Assembly: GCF_963678635.1 (NCBI RefSeq)
Contig: NC_087062.1
Span: 18,031,789-18,095,788 of the forward strand
From: Symsagittifera roscoffensis
Lineage: Eukaryota; Xenacoelomorpha; Acoela; Convolutidae
Reading direction: 5' to 3'
Length of the DNA stretch: 64,000 nt
Of the stretch, positions 12,101 through 24,544 are shown piece after piece. Every line of letters starts with the position of its first letter. Within the stretch, counting starts at the first letter, position 1. The notes beneath the pieces were generated by a model. That model was not told the origin of the DNA, searched no databases, and saw nothing but the letters and a program-made list of their open reading frames with translations. A program made the position numbers and the translations under genes.

Positions 12101-12870
12101 TATTATATTGCGTAATGAAATGGGTTGGCTGTTACTCCTTTTGAATGGGCTCGATTTGTTCAGCTTTGTGATGTTTAAAATGCACCACCGTTTGATTAGT
12201 GATACAAACTACCTCAACTGATTGATTGCTTTTTAGGTGATTTTTTGTTTGCATTGCAGTCTAGTTCGAGGAGTGATCCTCCATTTCGCTCATTATTATA
12301 TTGAGTAAAGAAAAGGGTTGGCTGTTACTCCTTCTGAATAGGCTTGATTTGTTCAGGTTTGTGATGTTTAAAATGCACCACCGTTTGATTAGTGATACAA
12401 ACTACCTCAATTGATTGGCTCCGTTTTGGGTTTTCTTTTATTGGCATTGCCGTCTAGTTCGAAAAAGCAATGCTGCACGTTGCTCATAATTATAATGAAT
12501 AATGAAGTGGGTTGTTTTTTTTCTACTCCTGATCAATTGTCTTGTTTAGTTCAGTTTTGTAATTTTAAAATGCACCACTGATTGAAAAATGATAACAAAC
12601 AACTTAATCTGATTGATTGCTTTCTGGTGTTGATTTTGTTCGCATTGCTGTCTAGTTCGAGGAGTGATTCTCCACGTCGCTCCTTATTATATTGAGTAAA
12701 GAAATGGGTTGGCGGTTACTCCTTTTGAATGGACTTGATTTGTTCAGGTTTGTGATGTTTAAAATGCACCACCGTTTGATTAGTGATACAAACTACCTCA
12801 ACTGATTGATTGATTTTTAGGTGATTTTTTATTTGCATTGCAGTCTAGTTCGACAAAGTGATCCTTCACG
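9161..12870 (+). repeat. D-D-E trimer and D-E dimer array (~585 and ~392 bp)
   Basis: Two beta monomers in a row precede each E in the trimer units at 9161-9745, 9746-10330, 10723-11308 and 12093-12676. Dimer units lie at 10331-10722, 11309-11701 and 11702-12092. The first D of the trimer ends TTTTTTGTTTGCATTGCAG and the second ends GATTGGCTCCGTTTTGGG, so the two D monomers are different subtypes. The poly-T run in several E monomers is T9 or similar, which shifts any reading frame relative to the T8 copies. Confidence 0.88.
10133..10330 (+). repeat. Hybrid monomer: E head, C tail
   Basis: It begins as a normal E monomer. From about 10210 it carries C-type sequence (GATGTTTGAAATGCACCACC, GTAATGCAAACAACTTCATG, CGCCTTTCTGTCTAATTCGG). 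It is the only C-type tail inside the E/D zone and lies 2.9 kb upstream of the next C monomer. Gene conversion or unequal exchange between the two zones is the simplest reading. Confidence 0.82.
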
Positions 12871-13254
12871 TTGCTCATTATTCTAATGAGTAACGAAGTG
12901 GGTTGGTTTTTACTCCTGGTAAATTGTCTTTCGTTCAGTTTTTTGATGTTTAAAATGCACCACCGTTGGGAAAGCGATACAAACAACTTAATCTGATTGA
13001 TTGCTTTCTGGTGTTGATTTTGTTCGCATTGCAGTCTAGTTCGAGGAGTGATCCTCCGTGTCGCTCATTATTATATTGAGTAATGAAATGGGTTGACTGT
13101 TACTCCTTTTGAATGGGCTTGATTTGTTCAGCTTTGTGATGTTTAAAATGCACCACCGTTTGATTAGTGATACAAACTACCTCAACTGATTGATTGCTTT
13201 TTAGGTGATTTTTTGTTTGCATTGCAGTCTAGTTCGACGAAGTGATGCTCCAAG
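12871..13254 (+). repeat. Transition between the E/D family and the A/B/C/D family
   Basis: The alpha monomer at 12871-13060 has an A-type head (CTCATTATTCTAATGAG) and an E-type tail (GGTGTTGATTTTGTTCGCAT). The D monomer at 13061-13254 has the TTCGACGAA tail that dominates further 3'. Left of this point E tails with TTCGAGGAG prevail; right of it A and C tails with ATTCGGAGATG prevail. Confidence 0.8.
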
Positions 13255-13615
13255 TTGCTCATAATTATGACTCCTGATCAATTGTCTTGATTTGTTCAGT
13301 TTTTGATGTTTGAAATGCACCACCATTTGATAAGTAATGCAAACAACTTCATCGGATTGATTACTTTCTGGTTGTTTTTTTATTCGCCTTTCTGTCTAAT
13401 TCGGAGATGTGATCCTCCATGTCGCTCATTATTATATTGAGTAATGAAATGGGTTGGCTGTTACTCCTTTTGAATTGGCTTGATTTGTTCAGCTTTGTGA
13501 TGTTTAAAATGTACCACCGTTTGAATAGTGATACAAACTACCTCAACTGATTGATTGCTTTTTAGGTGATTTTTTGTTTGCATTGTAGTCTAGTTCGACG
13601 AAGTGATCCTCCATG
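13255..13615 (+). repeat. C-D dimer (361 bp), first of the 3' family
   Basis: A short C monomer (13255-13421, 167 bp) is followed by D (13422-13615, 194 bp). This is the first short C monomer since 2600-2767, and it opens the zone in which the four-monomer A-B-C-D order prevails. Confidence 0.86.
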
Positions 13616-14754
13616 TTGCTCATTATTCTAATGAGTAATGAAGTGGGTTAGTTTTTACTCCTGATCAATTGTTTTGATTTGTTCAGTTTTGTGATGTTTA
13701 AAGTGCACCACCGTTTGATAAATGATACAAACAACTTCAACTGATTGATTACTTTCTGGTTGTTTTTATATTCGTTTTGCTGTCTCATTCGGATATGTGA
13801 TCCTCCACATTGCTCATAATTATTCTGAGTTTTGTAGTAGGCTGTCATTTACTCCGAATGAATTTGCTGGAGTTTGTTCAGCTTTGTGATGTTTAAAATG
13901 CACCACCTTTTGATAAGTGATAAAAACTACCTCAATTGATTGATTGTTTTTTTAGGTGATTTTTTGTTTGCATAGCAGTCTAGTTCGACGAAGTGATGCT
14001 CCAAGTTGCTCATAATTATGACTCCTGAGCAATTGTCTTGATTTGTTCAGTTTTTGATGTTTGAAATGCACCACCGTTTGATAAGTAATGCAAACAAATT
14101 CATCGGATTGATTACTTTCTGGTTGTTATTTTTTTCGCCTTTCTGTCTAATTCGGAGATGTGATCCTCCATGTCGCTCATTATTATATTGAGTAATGAAA
14201 TGGGTTGGCTGTTACTACTTTTGAATTGGCGTGGTTTGTTCAGCTTTGTGATGTTTAAAATGCACCACCGTTTGATTAGTGATACAAACTACCTCAACTG
14301 ATTGATTGCTTTTTAGGTGATTTTTTGTTTGCATTGCAGTCAAGTTCGACGAAGTGATCCTCCATGTTGCTCATTATTCTAATGAGTAATGAAGTAGGTT
14401 AGTTCTTACTCCTGCTCAATTGTCTTGATTTGTTCAGTTTTTTGATGTTTGAAATGCACCACCGTTTGATAAGTAATGCAAACAACTTCATCGGATTGAT
14501 TACTTTCTGGTTGTTATTTTATTCGCCTTTCTGTCTAATTCGGAGATGTGATCCTCCATGTCGCTCATTATTATATTGAGTAATGAAATGGGTTGGCTGT
14601 TACTCCTTTTGAATTGGCTTGATTTGTTCAGCTTTGTGATGTTTAAAATGTACCACCGTTTGATTAGTGATACAAACTACCTCAACTGATTGATTGCTTT
14701 TTAGGTGGTTTTTTGTTTGCATTGTAGTCTAGTTCGACGAAGTGATCCTCCATG
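13616..14754 (+). repeat. 6-mer unit A-B-C-D-A/C-D (1139 bp)
   Basis: Monomers start near 13616 (A), 13810 (B), 14006 (C), 14173 (D), 14367 (A/C hybrid) and 14561 (D). It equals one 750 bp 4-mer plus one extra 389 bp alpha-beta dimer. Confidence 0.87.
14367..14560 (+). repeat. A/C hybrid monomer, full length (194 bp)
   Basis: The head is A-type, without the 26 bp deletion, and the tail is C-type from GATGTTTGAAATGCACC on. The crossover lies near 14446. It carries the private variant TTCTTACTCCTGCTCAATTG, which reappears near 17428. Confidence 0.82.
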
Positions 14755-15504
14755 TTGCTCATTATTCTAATGAGTAATGAAGTGGGTTAGTTTTTACTCC
14801 TGATCATTTGTCTTGATTTGTTCAGTTTTGTGATGTTTAAAGTGCACCACCGTTTGATAAATGATACAAACAACTTCAACTGATTGATTACTTTCTGGTT
14901 GTTTTTATATTCGTTTTGCTGTCTCATTCGGATATGTGATCCTCCACATTGCTCATAATTATTCTGAGTTTTGTAGTAGGCTGTCATTTACTCCGAATGA
15001 ATTTGCTGGAGTTTGTTCAGCTTTGTGATGTTTAAAATGCACCACCTTTTGATAAGTGATAAAAACTACCTCAATTGATTGATTGTTTTTTAGGTGATTT
15101 TTTGTTTGCATAGCAGTCTAGTTCGACGAAGTGATGCTCCAAGTTGCTCATAATTATGACTCCTGATCAATTGTCTTGATTTGTTCAGTTTTTGATGTTT
15201 GAAATGCACCACTGTTTGATAAGTAATGCAAACAACTTCATCGGATTGATTACTTTCTGGTTGTTATTTTATTCGCCTTTCTGTCTAATTCGGAGATGTG
15301 ATCCTCCATGTCGCTCATTAATTTATTGAGTAATGAAATGGGTTGGCTGTTACTCCTTTTGAATTGGCTTGATTTGTTCAGCTTTGTGATGTTTAAAATG
15401 TACCACCGTTTGATTAGTGATACAAACTACCTCAACTGATTGATTGCTTTTTAGGTGATTTTTTGTTTGCATTGTAGTCTAGTTCGACGAAGTGATCCTC
15501 CATG
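14755..15504 (+). repeat. 4-mer unit A-B-C-D (750 bp)
   Basis: Monomers start near 14755, 14949, 15144 and 15311. The A monomer carries the variant GATCATTTGTCTTG, shared with the A monomers at 15505, 16255 and 16643. Confidence 0.88.
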
Positions 15505-16642
15505 TTGCTCATTATTCTAATGAGTAATGAAGTGGGTTAGTTTTTACTCCTGATCATTTGTCTTGATTTGTTCAGTTTTGTGATGTTTAAAGTGCACCAC
15601 CGTTTGATAAATGATACAAACAACTTCAACTGATTGATTACTTTCTGGTTGTTTTTATATTCGTTTTGCTGTCTCATTCGGATATGTGATCCTCCACATT
15701 GCTCATAATTATTCTGAGTTTTGTAGTAGGCTGTCATTTACTCCGAATGAATTTGCTGGAGTTTGTTCAGCTTTGTGATGTTTAAAATGCACCACCTTTT
15801 GATAAGTGATAAAAACTACCTCAATTGATTCATTGTTTTTTAGGTGATTTTTTGTTTGCATAGCAGTCTAGTTCGACGAAGTGATGCTCCAAGTTGCTCA
15901 TAATTATGACTCCTGATCAATTGTCTTGATTTGTTCAGTTTTTGATGTTTGAAATGCACCACCGTTTGATAAGTAATGCAAACAACTTCATCGGATTGAT
16001 TACTTTCTGGTTGTTATTTTATTCGCCTTTCTGTCTAATTCGGAGATGTGATCCTCCATGTCGCTCATTAATTTATTGAGTAATGAAATGGGTTGGCTGT
16101 TACTCCTTTTGAATTGGCTTGATTTGTTCAGCTTTGTGATGTTTAAAATGTACCACCGTTTGATTAGTGATACAAACTACCTCAACTGATTGATTGCTTT
16201 TTAGGTGATTTTTTGTTTGCATTGTAGTCTAGTTCGACGAAGTGATCCTCCATGTTGCTCATTATTCTAATGAGTAATGAAGTGGGTTAGTTTTTACTCC
16301 TGATCATTTGTCTTGATTTGTTCAGTTTTGTGATGTTTAAAGTGCACCACCGTTTGATAAGTAATGCAAACAACTTCATCGGATTGATTACTTTCTGGTT
16401 GTTATTTTATTCGCCTTTCTGTCTAATTCGGAGATGTGATCCTCCATGTCGCTCATTAATTTATTGAGTAATGAAATGGGTTGGCTGTTACTCCTTTTGA
16501 ATTGGCTTGATTTGTTCAGCTTTGTGATGTTTAAAATGTACCACCGTTTGATTAGTGATACAAACTACCTCAACTGATTGATTGCTTTTTAGGTGATTTT
16601 TTGTTTGCATTGTAGTCTAGTTCGACGAAGTGATCCTCCATG
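15505..16642 (+). repeat. 6-mer unit A-B-C-D-A/C-D (1138 bp)
   Basis: The monomer order is the same as in 13616-14754, with starts near 15505, 15699, 15894, 16061, 16255 and 16449. Its A/C hybrid (16255-16448) switches to C later than the first hybrid, after GTTTGATAA near 16359, so the two hybrids have different crossover points. Confidence 0.87.
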
Positions 16643-17392
16643 TTGCTCATTATTCTAATGAGTAATGAAGTGGGTTAGTTTTTACTCCTGATCATTTGTC
16701 TTGATTTATTCAGTTTTGTGATGTTTAAAGTGCACCACCGTTTGATAAATGATACAAACAACTTCAACTGATTGATTACTTTCTGGTTGTTTTTATATTC
16801 GTTTTGCTGTCTCATTCGGATATGTGATCCTCCACATTGCTCATAATTATTCTGAGTTTTGTAGTAGGCTGTCATTTACTCCGAATGAATTTGCTGGAGT
16901 TTGTTCAGCTTTGTGATGTTTAAAATGCACCACCTTTTGATAAGTGATAAAAACTACCTCAATTGATTCATTGTTTTTTAGGTGATTTTTTGTTTGCATA
17001 GCAGTCTAGTTCGACGAAGTGATGCTCCAAGTTGCTCATAATTATGACTCCTGATCAATTTCTTGATTTGTTCAGTTTTTGATGTTTGAAATGCACCACC
17101 GTTTGATAAGTAATGCAAACAAATTCATCGGATTGATTACTTTCTGGTTGTTATTTTATTCGCCTTTCTGTCTAATTCGGAGATGTGATCCTCCATGTCG
17201 CTCATTATTATATTGAGTAATGAAATGGGTTGGCTGTTACTCCTTTTGAATTGGCTTGGTTTGTTCAGCTTTGTGATGTTAAAAATGCACCACCGTTTGA
17301 TTAGTGATACAAACTACCTCAACTGATTGATTGCTTTTTAGGTGATTTTTTGTTTGCATTGCAGTCAAGTTCGACGAAGTGATCCTCCATGT
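16643..17392 (+). repeat. 4-mer unit A-B-C-D (750 bp)
   Basis: Monomers start near 16643, 16837, 17032 and 17198. The C and D monomers share rare variants with 14006-14366 (AAACAAATTCATCGG and CAGTCAAGTTCGAC), an exchange signature at about 3.03 kb distance. Confidence 0.86.
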
Positions 17393-19087
17393 TGCTCATT
17401 ATTCTAATGAGTAATGAAGTAGGTTTGTTCTTACTCCTGCTCAATTGTCTTGATTTGTTCAGTTTTGTGATGTTTAAAGTGCACCACCGTTTGATGAATG
17501 ATACAAACAACTTCAACTGATTGATTACTTTCTGGTTGTTTTTATATTCGACTTGCTGTCTCATTCGGAGATGTGATCCTCCACATTGCTCATAATTATT
17601 CTGAGTTTTGTAGTAGGCTGTCATTTACTCCGAATGAATTTGCTGGAGTTTGTTCAGCTTTGTGATGTTTAAAATGCACCACAGTTTGATAAGTGATACA
17701 AACTACCTCAATTGATTGATTGTTTTTTAGGTGATTTTTTGTTTGCATAGCAGTCTAGTTCGACGAAGTGATGCTCCAAGTTGCTCATAATTATGACTCC
17801 TGATCAATTGTCTTGATTTGTTCAGTTTTTGATGTTTGAAATGCACCACCGTTTGATAAGTAATGCAAACAACTTCATCGGATTGATTACTTTCTGGTTG
17901 TTATTTTATTCGCCTTTCTGTCTAATTCGGCGATGTGATCCTCCACGTTGCTCATAATTATAATGAGTTTTGTAGTAGGCTGTCATTTACTCCGAATGAA
18001 TTTGCTGGAGTTTGTTCAGCTTTGTGATGTTTAAAATGCACCATTCATTGATAAGTGATACAAACTACCTCAACTGATTGATTGCTTTTTAGGTGATTTT
18101 TTGTTTGCATTGCAGTCTAGTTCGACGAAGTGATCCTCCATGTTGCTCATTATTCTAATGAGTAATGAAGTGGGTTAGTTTTTACTCCTGATCAATTGTC
18201 TTGATTTGTTCAGTTTTGTGATGTTTAAAGTGCACCACCGTTTGATAAATGATACAAACAACTTTAACTGATTGATTACTTTCTGGTTGTTTTTATATTC
18301 GACTTGCTGTCTCATTCGGAGATGTGATCCTCCACGTTGCTCATAATTATAATGAGTTTTGTAGTAGGCTGTCATTTACTCCGAATGAATTTGCTGGAGT
18401 TTGTTCAGCTTTGTGATGTTTAAAATGCACCATTCATTGATAAGTGATACAAACTACCTCAACTGATTGATTGCTTTTTAGGTGATTTTTTGTTTGCATT
18501 GCAGTCTAGTTCGACGAAGTGATCCTCCATGTTGCTCATTATTGTAATGAGTAATGAAGTGGGTTAGTTTTTACTCCTGATCAATTGTCTTGATTTGTTC
18601 AGTTTTGTGATGTTTAAAGTGCACCACCGTTTGATAAATGATACAAACTACTTAACTGATTGATTACTTTCTGGTTGTTTTTATATTCGACTTGCTGTCT
18701 CATTCGGAGATGTGATCCTCCACGTTGCTCATAATTATAATGAGTTTTGTAGTAGGCTGTCATTTACTCCGAATGAGTTTGCAGGAGTTTGCTCAGCTTT
18801 GTGATGTTTAAAATGCACCACCGTTTGATAAGTGATACAAACTACCTCAATTGATTGATTGTTTTTTTAGGTGATTTTTTGGTTGCATAGCAGTCTAGTT
18901 CGACGAAGTGATGCTCCAAGTTGCTCATAATTATGACTCCTGATCAATTGTCTTGATTTGTTCAGTTTTTGATGTTTGAAATGCACCACCGTTTGATAAG
19001 TAATGCAAACAACTTCATCGGATTGATTACTTTCTGGTTGTTATTTTATTCACCTTTCTGTCTAATTCGGAGATGTGATCCTCCATG
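17393..19087 (+). repeat. Mixed block with tandem A-B dimers
   Basis: The order is A (17393), B (17586), C (17781), B (17948), A (18143), B (18337), A (18532), B (~18726), C (~18921). The C at 17781 is followed by B rather than D. The A-B dimer of about 389 bp is repeated across 17948-18725. The B monomers at 17948 and 18337 share the rare core CACCATTCATTGATAAGTG. Confidence 0.82.
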
Positions 19088-20421
19088 TCGCTCATTATTA
19101 TATTGAGTAATGAAATGGGTTGGCTGTTACTCCTTTTGAATTGGCTTGATTTGTTCAGCTTTGTGATGTTTGAAATGCACCACCGTTTGATAAGTTGTGC
19201 AAACAACTTCAACTGATTGATTTATTTCTGGTTGTTTTTATATTCGACTTGCTGTCTCATTCGGAGATGTGATCCTCCACGTTGCTCATAATTATAATGA
19301 GTTTTGTACTAGGCTGTCATTTACTCCGAATGAATTTGCTGGAGTTTGTTCAGCTTTGTGATGTTTAAAGTGCACCACCGTTTGATAAATGATACAAACA
19401 ACTTCAACTGATTGATTACTTTCTGGTGGTTTTTATATTCGACTTGCTGTCTCATTCGGAGATGTGATCCTCCACGTTGCTCATAATTATAATGAGTTTT
19501 GTAGTAGGCTGTCATTTACTCCGAACGAATTTCCTGGAGCTTGTTCAGCTTTGTGATGTTTAAAACGCACCACCGTTTGATTAGTGATACAAACTACCTC
19601 AATTGATTGATTGCTTTTTCGATGATTTTTTGTTTGCATTGCAGTCTAGTTCAACGAAGTGATCCTCCATGTTGCTCATTATTCTAATGAGTAATGAAGT
19701 GGGTTAGTTTTTACTCCTGATTAATTGTCTTGATTTGTTCAGTTTTGTGATGTTTGAAATGCACCACCGTTTGATAAGTAATGCAAACAACTTCATCGGA
19801 TTGATTACTTTCTGGTTGTTATTTTATTCGCCTTTCTGTCTAATTCGGAGATGTGATCCTCCATGTTGCTCATTATTCTAATGAGTAATGAAGTGGGTTA
19901 GTTTTTACTCCTGATCAATTGTCTTGATTTGTTCAGTTTTGTGATGTTTAAAGTGCACCACCGTTTGATAAATGATACAAACAATTTCAACTGATTGATT
20001 ACTTTCTGGTTGTTTTTATATTCGACTTGCTGTCTCATTCGGAGATTTGAACCTCCACGTTGCTCATAATTATGATGAGTTTTGTAGTAGGCTGTCATTT
20101 ACTCCGAATGAATTTGCTGGAGTTTGTTCAGCTTTGTGATGTTTAAAATGCACCACCGTTTGATAAGTGATAAAAACTACCTCAATTGATTGATTGCTTT
20201 TTAGGTGATTTTTTGTTTGCATTGCAGTCTAGTTCGACGAAGTGATGCTCCAAGTTGCTCATAATTCTGACTCCTGATCAATTGTCTTGATTTGTTCAGT
20301 TTTTGATGTTTGAAATGCACCACCGTTTGATAAGTGATACAAACTACCTCAATTGATTGATTGTTTTTTAGGTGATTTTTTGTTTGCATAGCAGTCTAGT
20401 TCGACGAAGTGATGCTCCAAG
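19088..20421 (+). repeat. Disordered block of chimeric monomers
   Basis: Alpha-beta alternation breaks down. The monomer at 19088 has a D head and an alpha tail. The one at 19282 has a B head and an A tail. An A/C hybrid at 19672 is followed directly by another alpha monomer at 19866. The monomer at 20255-20421 has a C head and a B tail (CATAGCAG). Each switch falls inside conserved sequence around GATGTTTAAA...CACCACCGTTTGATAA, the expected place for in-register homologous exchange. Confidence 0.8.
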
Positions 20422-23400
20422 TTGCTCATAATTCTGACTCCTGATCAATTGTCTTGATTTGTTCAGTTTTTGATGTTTGAAATGCACCACCGTTTGATAA
20501 GTAATGCAAACAACTTCATCGGATTGATTACTTTCTGGTTGTTATTTTATTCGCCTTTCTGTCTAATTCGGAGATGTGATTCTCCTTGTCGCTCATTATT
20601 ATATTGAGTAATGAAATGGGTTGGCTGTTACTCCTTTTGAATTGGCTTGATTTGTTCAGCTTTGTGATGTTTAAAATGCACCACCGTTTGATTAGTGATA
20701 CAAACTACCTCAACTGATTGATTGCTTTTTAGGTGATTTTTTGTTTGCATTGCAGTCTAGTTCGACGAAGTGATCCTCCATGTTGCTCATTATTCTAATG
20801 AGTAATGAAGTGGGTTAGTTTTTACTCCTGATCAATTGTCTTGATTTGTTCAGTTTTGTGATGTTTAAAGTGCACCACCGTTTGATAAATGATACAAACA
20901 ACTTCCACTGATTGATTACTTTCTGGTTGTTTTTATATTCGACTTGCTGTCTCATTCGGAGATGTGATCCTCCACGTTGCTCATAATTATAATGAGTTTT
21001 GTAGTAGGCTGTCAATTACTCCGAATGAATTTGCTGGAGTTTGTTCAGCTTTGTGATGTTTAAAATGCACCAACGTTTGATAAGTGATACAAACTACCTC
21101 AATTGATTGATTAATTTTTAGGTGATTTTTTATTTGCCTTGCAGTCTAGTTTGACGAAGTGATGCTCCATGTTGCTCATTATTCTAATGAGTAATGAAGT
21201 GGGTTAGTTTTTATTCCTGATCAATTGTCTTGATTTGTTCAGTTTTGTCATTTTTAAAGTGCACCACCCTTTGATAAATGATACAAACAACTTCAACTGA
21301 TTGATTACTTTCTGGTTGTTTTTATATTCGACTTGCTGTCTGATTCGGAGATGTGATCCTCCAGGTTGCTCATAATTATGATGAGTTTTTGTAGTAGGCT
21401 GTCATTTACTCCGAATGAATTTGCTGGAGTTTGTTCAGCTTTGTGATGTTTAAAATGCACCACCGTTTGATAAGTGATACAAACTACCTCAATTGATTGA
21501 TTGCTTTTTAGGTGAATTTTTGTGTTTGCATTGCAGTCTAGTTCGACGAAGTGATGCTCCAAGTTGCTCATAATTATGACTCCTGATCAATTGTCTTGAT
21601 TTGTTCAGTTTTTGATGTTTGAAATGCACCACCGTTTGATAAGTAATGCAAACAACTTCATCGGATTGATTACTTTCTGGTTGTTATTTTATTCGCCTTT
21701 CTGTCTAATTCGGAGATGTGATCCTCCATGTCGCTCCTTATTATATTGAGTAATGAAATGCGTTGGCTGTTACTCCTTTTGAATTGGCTTGATTTGTTCA
21801 GCTTTGTGATGTTTAAAATGCACCACCGTTTGATTAGTGTTACAAAGTAGCCCAACTGATTGATCGCTTTTTAGGTGATTTTTTGTTTGCATTGCAGTCT
21901 AGTTCGACGAAGTGATCCTCCATGTTGCTCCTTATTCTAATGAGTAATGAAGTGGGTTAGTTTTTACTCCTGATCAATTGTCTTGATTTCTTCAGTTTTG
22001 TGATGTTTAAAGTGCACCACCGTTTGATAAATGATACAAACAACTTCAACTGATTGATTACTTTCTGGTTGTTTTTATATTCGACTTGCTGTCCCATTCG
22101 GAGATGTGATCCTCCACGTTGCTCATAATTATAATGAGTTTTGTAGTAGGCTGTCATTTACTCCGAATGAATTTGCTGGAGTTTAATCAGCTTTGTGATG
22201 TTTAAAATGCACCACCAATTGATAAGTGTTACAAACTACCTCAATTGATTGATTGCTTTTTAGGTTATTTTTTGTTTGCATTGCAGTCTAGTTCGACGAA
22301 GTGATGCTCCAAGTTGCTCATAATTATGACTTCTGATCAATTGTCTTGATTTGTTCAGTTTTTGATGTTTAAAGTGCACCACCGTTTGATAAACGATACA
22401 AACAACTTCAACTGATTGATTACTTTCTGGTTGTTTTTATATTCGACTTGCTGTCTCATTCAGAGATGTGATCCTCCACGTTGCTCATAATTATAATGAG
22501 TTTTGTAGTAGGCTGTCATTTACTCCGAATGAATTCGCTGGAGTTTAATCAGCTTTGTGATGTTTAAAATGCACCACCAATTGATAAGTGGTACAAACTA
22601 CCTCAATTGATTGATTGCTTTTTAGGTGATTTTTTGTTTGCATTGCAGTCTAGTTCGACGAAGTGATCCTCCATGTTGCTCATTATTCTAATGAGTAATG
22701 AAGTGGGTTAGTTTTTACTCCTGATCAATTGTCTTGATTTGCTCAGTTTTGTGATGTTTAAAGTGCACCACCGTTTGATAAATGATACAAACAACTTCAA
22801 CTGATTGATTACTTTCTGGTTGTTTTTATATTCGACTTGCTGTCTCATTCGGAGATGTGATCCTCCAGGTTGCTCATAATTATGATGAGTTTTTGTAGTA
22901 GGCTGTCATTTACTCCGAATGAATTTGCTGGAGTTTGTTCAGCTTTGTGATGTTTAAAATGCACCACCGTTTGATAAGTGATACAAATTACCTCAATTGA
23001 TTGATTGCTTTTTAGGTGAATTTTTGTTTGCATTGCAGTCTAGTTCGACGAAGTGATGCTCCAAGTTGCTCATAATTATGACTCCTGATCAATTGTCTTG
23101 ATTTGTTCAGTTTTTGATGTTTGAAATGCACCACCGTTTGATAAGTAATGCAAACAACTTCATCGGATTGATTACTTTCTGGTTGTTATTTTATTCGCCT
23201 TTCTGTCTAATTCGGAGATGTGATCCTCCATGTCGCTCCTTATTATATTGAGTAATGAAATAGGTTGGCTGTTACTCCTTTTGAATTGGCTTGATTTGTT
23301 CAGCTTTGTGATGTTTAAAATGCACCACCGTTTGATTAGTGATACAAACTACCTCAACTGATTGATCGCTTTTTAGGTGATTTTTTGTTTGCATTGCAGT

Positions 23401-24544
23401 CTAGTTCGACGAAGTGATCCTCCATGTTGCTCATTTTTCTAATGAGTAATGAAGTGGGTTAGTTTTTACTCCTGATCAATTGTCTTGATTTCTTCAGTTT
23501 TGTGATGTTTAAAGTGCACCATCGTTTGATAAATGATACAAACAACTTCAACTGATTGATTACTTTCTGGTTGTTTTTATATTCGACTTGCTGTCCCATT
23601 CGGAGATGTGATCCTCCACGTTGCTCATAATTATAATGAGTTTTGTAGTAGGCTGTCATTTACTCCGAATGAATTTGCTGGAGTTTAATCAGCTTTGTGA
23701 TGTTTAAAATGCACCACCAATTGATAAGTGATACAAACTACCTCAATTGATTGATTGCTTTTTAGGTGGTTTTTCGTTTGCATTGCAGTCTAGTTCGACG
23801 AAGTGATGCTCCAAGTTGCTCATAATTATGACTCCTGATCAATTGTCTTGATTTGTTCAGTTTTTGATGTTTAAATTGCACCACCGTTTGATAAATGATA
23901 CAAACAACTTCAACTGATTGATTTTTTTCTGGTTGTTTTTATATTCGACTTGCTGTCTCATTCGGAGATGTGATCCTCCACGTTGCTCATAATTATAATG
24001 AGTTTTGTAGTAGGCTGTCATTTACTCCGAATGAATTCGCTGGAGTTTAATCAGCTTTGTGATGTTTAAAATGCACCACCAATTGATAAGTGATAAAAAC
24101 TACCTCAATTGAGTGATTGCTTTTTAGGTGATTTTTTGTTTGCATTGCAGTCTAGTTCGACGAAGTGATGCTCCAAGTTGCTCATAATTATGACTCCTGA
24201 TCAATTGTCTTGATTTGTTCAGTTTTGTGATGTTTAAAGTGCACCACCGTTTGATAAATGATACAAACAACTTCAACTGATTGATTACTTTCTGGTTGTT
24301 TTTATTTATATTCGACTTGCTGTCTCATTCGGAGATGTAATCCTCCACGTTGCTCATAATTATAATGAGTTTTGTATTAGGCTGTCATTTACTCCGAATG
24401 AATTTGCTGGAGTTTAATCAGCTTTGTGATGTTTAAAATGCACCACCGTTTGATTAGTGATACAAACTACCTCAACTGATTGATTGCTTTTTAGGTGATT
24501 TTTTGTTTGCTTTGCAGTCTAGTTCGACGAAGTGATCCTCCATG
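20422..24544 (+). repeat. Series of ~750 bp 4-mers, alternating C-D and C'-B versions
   Basis: A-type starts are near 20783, 21172, 21925, 22676 and 23427, mostly 750-753 bp apart. Units A-B-C-D (21172, 22676) alternate with units A-B-C'-B (21925, 23427). C' keeps the shortened C head but has an A-type tail (AAAGTGCACC or a close variant, TATATTCGACTTGCTG). One extra C'-B dimer fills 24178-24544. Many B monomers here read GAGTTTAATCAGC and CACCAATTGATAAGTG, variants restricted to this block. Confidence 0.8.

Noticed and set aside
5228-12144. Recurrent 60-66 codon plus-strand frames in E monomers with a Phe/Leu-rich stretch resembling a membrane segment (VVFFLLLINCLVLFSF)
   Set aside because: The hydrophobic run comes from the poly-T tract. 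The tract varies among T5, T8 and T9, and in the T9 copies the upstream ATG is out of frame, so the frame is not preserved. No gene signals accompany it.
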